Assembly: GCA_002439875.1 (NCBI GenBank)
Contig: DJQB01000014.1
Span: forward strand, 1 to 10,935
Source of the DNA: Bacteroidales bacterium UBA6397
Lineage (GTDB): Bacteria; Bacteroidota; Bacteroidia; Bacteroidales; UBA932
Length of the DNA stretch: 10,935 nt
Direction of reading: 5' to 3'
The position numbers and the translations under genes are program-made. Positions 1 to 5,464 of the stretch are shown one piece after another; positions within the stretch are counted from its first letter, which is position 1; the number at the start of each line of letters is the position of its first letter. Under the pieces are notes generated by a model. It ran no database searches and was not told the DNA's origin. It saw only the letters and a list, made by a program, of their open reading frames with translations.

Positions 1-2
1 CA

Positions 3-34
3 CAAAAATAGTACCCCCCCCCCTAATTTCCAAA
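3..34 (-). promoter_or_regulatory. Leftward Bacteroidales-type promoter with homopolymer spacer
   Basis: Read on the minus strand, TTTG (34-31) is followed after 20 bases by TATTTTTG (10-3). This fits the Bacteroides vegetative promoter pattern of TTTG, 19-21 bases, TAnnTTTG. Transcription would start about at or just beyond the left edge of the window, so the gene it serves lies outside. A run of ten C (ten G on the transcribed strand) occupies half of the spacer. The motif match is seen directly; promoter activity is inferred. Confidence 0.45.
14..23. repeat. C10/G10 homopolymer tract
   Basis: Ten consecutive C on the plus strand, the longest G/C homopolymer noticed in the window. It lies between the two halves of a leftward promoter-like element, where slipped-strand gain or loss of a base would change the spacer length. 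It could also be a sequencing-prone spot. Confidence 0.8.
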
Positions 35-94
35 TAAATACGGCAATATTTCCTCGGGTGGTCCAGATCCACCATCATGCCGATTCAGGGAATT

Positions 95-481
95 CTACAG
101 CAATCGTGCGATTTTAGGAATCAAAGTGATGTCGGCCGGAAGCCAATCAACGGAATCAAGTTGGTCGGCGTTCAGCCAACGGGCCGCCTCGTGCTCGACA
201 AGATGAAGATCCCCGGAGACGATCCTGCAGGCAAAGCACTTCATCGAAAGATGAAAGTCCGGGTAGTCATATTCAATGGTGTCAATCAGCTCCCCGACCT
301 CTATCTTCGTTTCCAGTTCTTCGCTGATTTCCCTGAGGAGCGCTTCCTCCTGACTCTCTCCAACCTCGATTTTGCCGCCGGGAAATTCCCAGCCATCCTT
401 GAAAGAACCGTAGCCACGTTGCGTGGCGAAGACCTTCCCGTCTTGGAATATCACGGCGGCGACTACTTCGATTTCTTTCAT
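95..481 (-). CDS. NUDIX hydrolase, MutT/NudG-like NTP pyrophosphohydrolase
   Basis: A 128-residue protein, normal size for small MutT/NudG enzymes, which hydrolyse oxidised or modified (deoxy)nucleoside triphosphates to the monophosphate and pyrophosphate in the cytoplasm. The NUDIX box is clear: G36, five residues, E42, seven residues, R50-E51, then E54-E55, which bind the catalytic metal. The usual glycine after EEL is replaced by glutamate (E57). The start MKEIEVVAAVI and the ending with a WLPADI-like segment resemble E. coli NudG (CTP / 5-methyl-dCTP pyrophosphatase) more than MutT, but the substrate cannot be read from sequence. ATG start at 481. It lies 22 bases downstream of the nitroreductase gene on the same strand and probably shares its transcript. 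No terminator is visible after its stop. Confidence 0.93.
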   Translation of the reverse strand: MKEIEVVAAVIFQDGKVFATQRGYGSFKDGWEFPGGKIEVGESQEEALLREISEELETKIEVGELIDTIEYDYPDFHLSMKCFACRIVSGDLHLVEHEAARWLNADQLDSVDWLPADITLIPKIARLL

Positions 482-503
482 GATCTGATTAAGCCCTTCC
501 GAA

Positions 504-1142
504 CTAATCCACGAACATCACCTTGCTTTCGTCACGCGGTTTGGCGTCCGGGGTCTCGTCAGGATAGCCGACACCGACGCAGATGCGGAGTCTGTAGCCT
601 TCCGGGAGGTTCAAGCGGTCAAGGAATGGCTTGGCTTCCGGGGTGTTGTTCAGAAACATTATCGGGCCACCCATGATGATGCTTCCGAGTCCCATGGACT
701 GGGCCGCGACGCAAATGTTCTCGCACAACGCACCGACATTGACGTCAAGCATCCCGGAAGGATCTTCCGGTGCGGCCACGAATATGACAGCGGTAGCGTT
801 ACGGAAGCCATTGCGGAATTTCGGATCGTCCTGATTGGCGATGGCCGGCATGCCTGCCTTCATGACCTCTGTGGCTCCTTCCAGATAATCCTTGCTGTCC
901 ACGATTCGAACAGCCCACTCCTGCAAGTTCCTGGCATTAGGGGCGTTGATGCCACATTTGGCAAGGATCTCCAGAGTGTCCCGGCTGACTGGAGTGTCCG
1001 TGTAGTGGCGGATTGACCGGCGTGCCATAATGGCATCGACAACAGCATTGCTTTCGTTCACTTTGGATTCTGTTTTCGGGCAGCATCCGGCGGCGGAAAT
1101 CATAGCCGCCAAAACTGCGAAGTTTACGATAAATTTTAGCAT
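504..1142 (-). CDS. Nitroreductase-family lipoprotein
   Basis: A 212-residue protein. The N-terminus is a lipoprotein signal peptide: a short hydrophobic stretch ending in the lipobox SAAGC with the lipidated cysteine at residue 20. The rest is a nitroreductase-fold FMN oxidoreductase: an ARRSIRHYTD motif (FMN phosphate-binding arginines, about residues 40-50), NAPNARNLQEW (about 67-78), and a C-terminal MGLGSIIMGG / VGVGYPDETP segment typical of the family. Such enzymes use NAD(P)H and FMN to reduce nitro compounds, quinones or flavins. Family members are normally cytosolic, so a periplasm-facing, membrane-anchored form is unusual; cofactor supply there is an open question. It is the first gene of a leftward pair with the NUDIX gene and diverges from the deformylase gene. 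Family assignment is firm, substrate unknown. Confidence 0.9.
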   Translation of the reverse strand: MLKFIVNFAVLAAMISAAGCCPKTESKVNESNAVVDAIMARRSIRHYTDTPVSRDTLEILAKCGINAPNARNLQEWAVRIVDSKDYLEGATEVMKAGMPAIANQDDPKFRNGFRNATAVIFVAAPEDPSGMLDVNVGALCENICVAAQSMGLGSIIMGGPIMFLNNTPEAKPFLDRLNLPEGYRLRICVGVGYPDETPDAKPRDESKVMFVD

Positions 1143-1187
1143 AGATGTTTAATTATTAATATATTGAATAATCGCATGAATAAGGGT

Positions 1188-1212
1188 GCAGCATCGGTTC
1201 GTCCGATGATGC
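1188..1212. other. Hairpin in nitroreductase leader
   Basis: Arms GCAGCATCGG (1188-1197) and CCGATGATGC (1203-1212) are complementary except for one position and enclose a 5-base loop (TTCGT). There is no T-run on either side, so it does not look like a terminator. It lies 46 bases upstream of the nitroreductase start, within its probable 5' untranslated leader. Function unknown. Confidence 0.45.
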
Positions 1213-1293
1213 GACATAGTAAGATAATTCTCTTCCATTGTCATATTCATTCACTTTTGATGTAAAGATAATGCTTTTGCTCCAAAATATCCA

Positions 1294-1307
1294 ATATTCG
1301 TGAATAT
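1294..1307. promoter_or_regulatory. ATATTC-GT-GAATAT palindrome in divergent intergenic region
   Basis: Six-base inverted arms separated by two bases, in the 251-base region between the divergent nitroreductase and deformylase genes. It belongs to the GAATATTC-like motif family that recurs in this window. Its position would suit an operator acting on either promoter, but no regulator can be named. Confidence 0.3.
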
Positions 1308-1342
1308 GACAACGATGGCCACGATGGCAAAAATATTCGGAA

Positions 1343-1377
1343 GTTGTGCTAATCTGCCGATAAATAATGTATTTTTG
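1343..1377 (+). promoter_or_regulatory. Possible promoter of the deformylase gene
   Basis: TATTTTTG at 1370-1377 matches the Bacteroides -7 consensus TAnnTTTG and lies 16 bases before the ATG at 1394. A weak -33 candidate, GTTG at 1343-1346, is 23 bases upstream of it, slightly longer than the usual 19-21. If real, the leader is very short. Confidence 0.35.
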
Positions 1378-1393
1378 TCACTGATTGGAATTA

Positions 1394-2002
1394 ATGAATA
1401 TGATTACACAACGGAACATTCTTGCCGCTGCCCTGATGATGGCGGTGGTTGCGTGCCAGAATAATGGCGGAAGTTGGTCAAAAGCGGAAAAGGAACTTAT
1501 CTGTAGCGAAGGCGAGACGATGCGCGTCCTTACAGTTTACAACAAGACAGACTCGTTGGTACTGCGGAAGGCATGCGCTGAAATCAGCACGGAAGATCTC
1601 AGGAGCCATGAATATAAGATGCTGGCGGACAAGATGGTGGCGACGGTGACCTCTCCGGAGGAAGACGGAGTTGGCATCGCTGGTCCTCAAGTGGGAATAT
1701 CACGACGCGTTGTGGCCGTGCAGAGATTCGACAAAGACGGAGAGCCATTCGAGGTGTATCCGAACATCCGGATCAGTGACCGAAGGGGCGGAAAAGAACT
1801 CGGTCCGGAAGGATGTCTCAGCATTCCTGGAAAACGCGGAGATGTCTCCCGCTACCGTGACATTGACATAACGTACACATCAGCGAGGACATTGCTGGAC
1901 ACGACAGAGAACATCAAAGGCTTCACCGCCGTGATCTTCCAGCACGAGTGTGACCACCTCGACGGAATCCTTTACACCGACTATCTGGAGGGCAACCAAT
2001 AG
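1394..2002 (+). CDS. Peptide deformylase-family lipoprotein
   Basis: A 202-residue protein from the ATG at 1394; an upstream in-frame TTG at 1385 is less likely because the ATG gives a compact signal peptide. Residues 1-21 form a lipoprotein signal ending in the lipobox AVVAC (C21). The body has all three peptide deformylase motifs: GVGIAGPQVG (motif 1, the usual AAPQ being AGPQ), EGCLS with metal ligand C141, and QHECDH with ligands H184 and H188 and catalytic E185. Deformylases remove the N-formyl group from nascent proteins at the ribosome exit in the cytosol, so a lipid-anchored copy cannot serve that role. It may act on formyl peptides in the envelope or from outside, but this is inference. 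No acidic lipoprotein export signal follows the cysteine (QNNGGS), which argues for a periplasm-facing location. Catalytic residues are intact. Confidence 0.9.
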   Translation: MNMITQRNILAAALMMAVVACQNNGGSWSKAEKELICSEGETMRVLTVYNKTDSLVLRKACAEISTEDLRSHEYKMLADKMVATVTSPEEDGVGIAGPQVGISRRVVAVQRFDKDGEPFEVYPNIRISDRRGGKELGPEGCLSIPGKRGDVSRYRDIDITYTSARTLLDTTENIKGFTAVIFQHECDHLDGILYTDYLEGNQ

Positions 2003-2155
2003 CCTTCCTTGTTCCTTATTTTGCTGACATTGATGTTGCTTCAAAACTTACACGACAAAGGATTTATCTAATTAGGATATTGCAATATTCAAAGAAAATA
2101 GCCATCTTTGTCAAGAAAGTCTGAATGCCGTGGATCGTTTGGAGTTCCACAATGC

Positions 2156-2181
2156 GATATTGGTATAATCGTACCGATATC
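2156..2181. promoter_or_regulatory. Inverted repeat overlapping a TATAAT box (operator candidate)
   Basis: Arms GATATTGGTA (2156-2165) and TACCGATATC (2172-2181) match at 9 of 10 positions, the tenth being a T/G pair, with a 6-base spacer. A TATAAT hexamer (2164-2169) runs across the spacer, and TTTG at 2138-2141 lies 22 bases upstream. The site is about 115 bases before the RhuM-Fic start, so it could be an operator over that gene's promoter. The gene-free stretch 2003-2295 otherwise holds the palindrome ATATTGCAATAT (2077-2088) and the terminator described separately. Confidence 0.4.
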
Positions 2182-2241
2182 GTTTTTTGTCTTTCATAGA
2201 CAATTACTTGATAATCAACATATTTTTAAAAAAAAATATGT

Positions 2242-2273
2242 AGCCATGCGGAAAACACCGTGTGGCTTTTTTT
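2242..2273 (+). terminator. Intrinsic terminator / attenuator candidate
   Basis: A 10-bp stem AGCCATGCGG / CCGTGTGGCT (eight Watson-Crick pairs and two G-T pairs) with a 6-base loop AAAACA runs directly into a run of seven T. A run of nine A lies just upstream (2228-2236), so it may also work in the other direction. It ends only 22 bases before the RhuM-Fic ATG. It either ends deformylase transcripts or acts as an attenuator in the RhuM-Fic leader. Confidence 0.75.
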
Positions 2274-2295
2274 GTAATCAAAAATCAATTAATGT

Positions 2296-3312
2296 ATGAA
2301 CACACAAACAAAGAAGGAGCAGCTGTTGAGCGCTCCGCAAAGAGGAGAAATCATCCTCTATCAGACTGCCGATGGCAGAACAAAAATCGATGTCAAACTT
2401 GAGAATGAGACGGTTTGGCTGACACAGACGCAATTGTGCTTACTATTTGACAAAAGTAAGAGCACAATAAGTGAACACATCAGTAACATTTTCAAAGAAG
2501 GTGAATTGGTGGAAGAATCAGTTGTTCGGAATTTCCGAACAACTGCCACGGATGGGAAACCATACGACACCAAGTTCTACAACCTTGATGTCATCATATC
2601 CGTAGGCTATCGTGTTAAATCACAACGTGGCACGCAATTCAGGATTTGGGCAAACTCCGTCTTAAAAGATTACCTGATCAAAGGCTACGCTGTCCGCAAT
2701 GACCTTGCACAGCAGAAATACGATGATCTGAAGGCTCTTGTGGACGTGATGGGACGCACAATGGGTTATCTTGACTCTGCTGTCGAGGAGCAAGTCAAGA
2801 GCATATTCGATGTCGTGAAGGACTACACTTACGCTCTGGACACTCTTGATAGTTATGACTATCAAACCTTGGGAGTAAAATCAACCACAAAGGAATGTTT
2901 TCACGCCACTTACGAAAATGCCATGAAAGTAATCAATGACCTAAAAGTCAGGTTCGGAGGTAGCGAGCTTTTCGGGCATGAGAAGGACGAATCCTTCCAC
3001 AGTTCAATCGGTCAGATTTACCAGACTTGGGATGGAGCCGACCTTTACCCTTCAGTTGAGGAGAAAGCGGCCATGCTGCTGTATCTTGTTGTAAAGAATC
3101 ATTCTTTCTCTGATGGCAACAAACGCATTGCAGCCACCTTATTCCTTTGGTTCATGGAGAACAACCATATTCTTTATGCTTCAGACGGACATAAGCGTAT
3201 CGCAGACAATGCTTTGGTCGCTTTGACTTTGATGATTGCCGAAAGCAAGACCGATGAGATGGAAATGATGGTAAAGGTTGTCGTGAACTTGATCAATGGC
3301 GACAACAAGTAG
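2296..3312 (+). CDS. RhuM-Fic/Doc fusion protein
   Basis: A 338-residue protein. Residues about 15-135 match the RhuM (virulence_RhuM) family: GEIILYQTADGRTKIDV, then a helix-turn-helix-like segment VWLTQTQLCLLFDKSKSTIS, then FYNLDVIISVGYRVKSQRG and FRIWANSVLKDYL. Residues about 200-335 form a Fic/Doc domain whose active loop is H269-S-F-S-D-G-N-K-R277. The lysine at the position of the second glycine of canonical Fic (HPFxxGNGR) is the Doc signature; phage P1 Doc phosphorylates elongation factor Tu instead of adding AMP. Transfer of phosphate or a nucleotide to a protein is thus expected, but target and chemistry are unknown. No Phd-like antitoxin is adjacent; the RhuM half, with its DNA-binding look, may regulate or restrain the Fic half. 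Related genes occur scattered in Bacteroidota and Proteobacteria, consistent with horizontal spread. The ATG at 2296 follows a terminator closely. Confidence 0.88.
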   Translation: MNTQTKKEQLLSAPQRGEIILYQTADGRTKIDVKLENETVWLTQTQLCLLFDKSKSTISEHISNIFKEGELVEESVVRNFRTTATDGKPYDTKFYNLDVIISVGYRVKSQRGTQFRIWANSVLKDYLIKGYAVRNDLAQQKYDDLKALVDVMGRTMGYLDSAVEEQVKSIFDVVKDYTYALDTLDSYDYQTLGVKSTTKECFHATYENAMKVINDLKVRFGGSELFGHEKDESFHSSIGQIYQTWDGADLYPSVEEKAAMLLYLVVKNHSFSDGNKRIAATLFLWFMENNHILYASDGHKRIADNALVALTLMIAESKTDEMEMMVKVVVNLINGDNK

Positions 3313-3462
3313 AATGTCATGAGATTGAGGAGTATCTTATGAATGTCTCATGCGCCGGAAGTACAAGATTACTATAAAAGTGGAATCAGTCGCTCAAGAA
3401 TATTCAAAAAAATCTTCCGTCAATATGGCAGTCACCAGAGAGTCAGCGGAGAGCAGCCTGAT

Positions 3463-3510
3463 TTTTGAAATATTCGCGTTCCGTTGCTATATTTACTGAA
3501 TATTTCAAAA
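3463..3510. promoter_or_regulatory. Perfect 13-bp inverted repeat across ftsH promoter
   Basis: Left arm TTTTGAAATATTC (3463-3475) and right arm GAATATTTCAAAA (3498-3510) are exact reverse complements separated by 22 bases. The left arm contains the -33-like TTTG, the spacer contains the -7-like box, and the right arm covers the expected transcription start. This is the layout of an operator bound by a dimeric regulator. A further GAATATTC at about 3396-3403 lies upstream. The symmetry is seen directly; operator function is inferred. Confidence 0.5.
3464..3495 (+). promoter_or_regulatory. Probable ftsH promoter
   Basis: TTTG (3464-3467), a 20-base spacer and TATATTTA (3488-3495) fit the Bacteroides promoter pattern with one mismatch in the last base of the -7 box. 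Transcription would begin near 3500, which supports the ATG at 3522 over the in-frame TTG at 3465 as the ftsH start. Confidence 0.45.
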
Positions 3511-3521
3511 CAGCATTGAAT

Positions 3522-5459
3522 ATGAAATTTGTGGAATATCCCGAGGAGAAGGGACAGGATAGGAGGGATGAGAACTCCGGCAAGGCACAGAGCGGAAAAC
3601 TGCCAGGTGGAGGAAATGGTTTCTGGACACTCCTGATCATGTTCTCTCTTCTGGCACTGATCAACACATTCCTCTTCCCTGGCGGAAGAGGTAACAGTGT
3701 CATCGAGACCGATTATGGTACTTTCATCAGTGACGTCGACAAGGGCTTGGTCTATGATGTCGTGATCGACGGAGACAAGGTCATGTACTCCAAAAACGCC
3801 CCTCTTTCCTATCGGGAAAAGATCAAGGGACAACGAGACACCACTTACATCACCGGGGCGGTCACCGATCCGGATTTCGTCAACAGACTGTCCACGGCGA
3901 AAAGTCCCAACAAGGACGGCAAGATCCGTTTCGTGAAAAAACTCAGCCAGGAACGCTCCCCTCTTCTGGACTTCATCCTTTGGTGGGTGCTCCCCGGAAT
4001 GTTGATGTACTGGCTCTTGAGTTCCGCCATGAAACGCATTGGCGGCAGCATGGCCAAAGGCGGGATGGGGAATTTCATGCAGTTCGGACAAAGTGGCGCG
4101 AAAGTCTATGCCGAGAATGACATAAAGACACGTTTCTCCGATGTCGCCGGGCAGGATGAGGCCAAGGAAGGACTTGTCGAGGTTGTAGACTTCCTGCACA
4201 ATCCCGCAAAGTACAATGCGATCGGCGCGCATCTGCCAAAGGGTGTCCTTCTTGTAGGGCCTCCGGGGACAGGAAAGACCCTGATCGCCAGGGCCGTGGC
4301 TGGAGAGGCAGGAGTGCCGTTCTTCTCGATGTCAGGTTCGGAGTTCGTTCAGATGTTCGTCGGAATGGGCGCCGCGAAGGTACGTGACTTGTTCAGTCAG
4401 GCACAGGCCAAGGCTCCGTGCATAGTGTTCATCGATGAGATAGACGCCATCGGCAAAAGCCGTGAGAATGATTTCGGCGGCGGGAACGATGAGCGCGAGC
4501 AGACTCTCAACCAGCTGCTCACCGAGATGGACGGCTTTGACAGCGACAAGGGTGTGATCATACTCGCTGCCACCAACAGGCCGGACAGTCTGGACAAGGC
4601 GCTACTCCGTCCGGGACGTTTCGACAGGCGCGTTCAGATGGAACTTCCTGACCTGCAAGGCAGGAAGGCAATCCTTAAGGTTCATTTGAAGGACATCAAG
4701 CACGAAGACATAGACCTTGACTTGATCGGACGCGCCACAGCCGGTTCCTCCGGGGCGGAATTGGCCAACATAGTCAATGAGGCCGCATTGAGAGCCGTAA
4801 GGCTTGGCAAGAAAGCCGCCACGACCGAGGATCTTGAGGAGAGTGTCGAGGTCGTGATGGCCGGTGAGCAGAGGAAGAACGCCGTGATCTCTCCGGAGGA
4901 GAAGAAGATCATCGCCTATCACGAGATCGGTCACGCCATGGTGGCCGCCGCGCAAAGCAACTCCGCCCCGGTTCAGAAGATCACAATCATTCCGAGGACT
5001 TCCGGAGCGCTTGGCTACACCATGCAGGTTGATGAGGGAGAGAAGTTCCTCTACAGCAAGGACTATCTTCTGAACCGTCTCGCCACTCTGACTGGCGGAC
5101 GGGTGGCCGAGGAAGTCATCTGCCACACCTGCACGACAGGAGCGTCGAATGACATCGAGAAAGCCACCCAGATGGCCAGATCGATGATAACAACCTACGG
5201 AATGAGTGACAAGTACGGAATGATGGCCCTTGAGACCAGAGGCAATTCCTATCTTGGCGGAGGCTCGCGGTTGGCCTGCTCGGACGAGACTGCGGCCGAC
5301 ATCGATTCCGAGGTCCGTGAGATGATCGCCGCAGCCAAGAAGAAGGCCACCGAAATCATCACCGCCAACATCGACAAGATGCACAGATGCGCACAGTATC
5401 TCCTTGAGAAAGAGACCATCACCGGAGAGGAGTTCATGAAGATCTTCAACGGTGCGTAG
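3522..5459 (+). CDS. ftsH: FtsH, ATP-dependent membrane zinc metalloprotease
   Basis: A 645-residue protein from the ATG at 3522. Order of parts: transmembrane helix about 34-52, an extracytoplasmic domain of about 95 residues, a second helix about 148-169, AAA+ ATPase, and M41 peptidase. Visible motifs are Walker A GPPGTGKT (246-253), the pore loop MFVGMG, Walker B IVFIDEIDAIG, the second region of homology ATNRPDSLDKALLRPGRFDRR, and the zinc site H467-E-I-G-H471 with the distal aspartate in ASNDIEKAT. It degrades membrane and soluble proteins as a hexamer, using ATP. Segments such as KTRFSDVAGQDEAKE, GGNDEREQTLNQLLTEMDGF and EKETITGEEFM resemble, from memory, Clostridia-type FtsH rather than the main Bacteroidales one, so this may be a second or acquired copy. 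It faces the CHAT operon tail to tail with 5 bases between the stops and no visible terminator. Confidence 0.95.
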   Translation: MKFVEYPEEKGQDRRDENSGKAQSGKLPGGGNGFWTLLIMFSLLALINTFLFPGGRGNSVIETDYGTFISDVDKGLVYDVVIDGDKVMYSKNAPLSYREKIKGQRDTTYITGAVTDPDFVNRLSTAKSPNKDGKIRFVKKLSQERSPLLDFILWWVLPGMLMYWLLSSAMKRIGGSMAKGGMGNFMQFGQSGAKVYAENDIKTRFSDVAGQDEAKEGLVEVVDFLHNPAKYNAIGAHLPKGVLLVGPPGTGKTLIARAVAGEAGVPFFSMSGSEFVQMFVGMGAAKVRDLFSQAQAKAPCIVFIDEIDAIGKSRENDFGGGNDEREQTLNQLLTEMDGFDSDKGVIILAATNRPDSLDKALLRPGRFDRRVQMELPDLQGRKAILKVHLKDIKHEDIDLDLIGRATAGSSGAELANIVNEAALRAVRLGKKAATTEDLEESVEVVMAGEQRKNAVISPEEKKIIAYHEIGHAMVAAAQSNSAPVQKITIIPRTSGALGYTMQVDEGEKFLYSKDYLLNRLATLTGGRVAEEVICHTCTTGASNDIEKATQMARSMITTYGMSDKYGMMALETRGNSYLGGGSRLACSDETAADIDSEVREMIAAAKKKATEIITANIDKMHRCAQYLLEKETITGEEFMKIFNGA

Positions 5460-5464
5460 GCACG

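Noticed and set aside
1385..1393. TTG at 1385 as the deformylase start, and TTG at 3465 as the ftsH start
   Set aside because: In both cases a nearby in-frame ATG fits better with the promoter position and the N-terminal signal or family length.
2108..2299. 63-residue plus-strand open frame whose stop overlaps the RhuM-Fic ATG, in the place where an antitoxin gene would sit
   Set aside because: It starts with TTG, spans an inverted repeat and a clear intrinsic terminator, and its translation has no recognisable fold or family features.
3318..3352. CATGAGA / TCTCATG inverted repeat just after the RhuM-Fic stop
   Set aside because: The 21-base loop and lack of a T-run make it a poor terminator; 7-base arms can arise by chance.
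3350..3499. 49-residue plus-strand open frame (MRRKYKITIKVES...) between RhuM-Fic and ftsH
   Set aside because: It is short, unlike any known family, and overlaps the probable ftsH promoter and inverted repeat.
4602..5384. 260-residue open frame antisense to ftsH, and a similar one at 3432-4232
   Set aside because: They lie wholly opposite well-conserved FtsH coding sequence and show no family motifs; shadow frames of a codon-biased gene.
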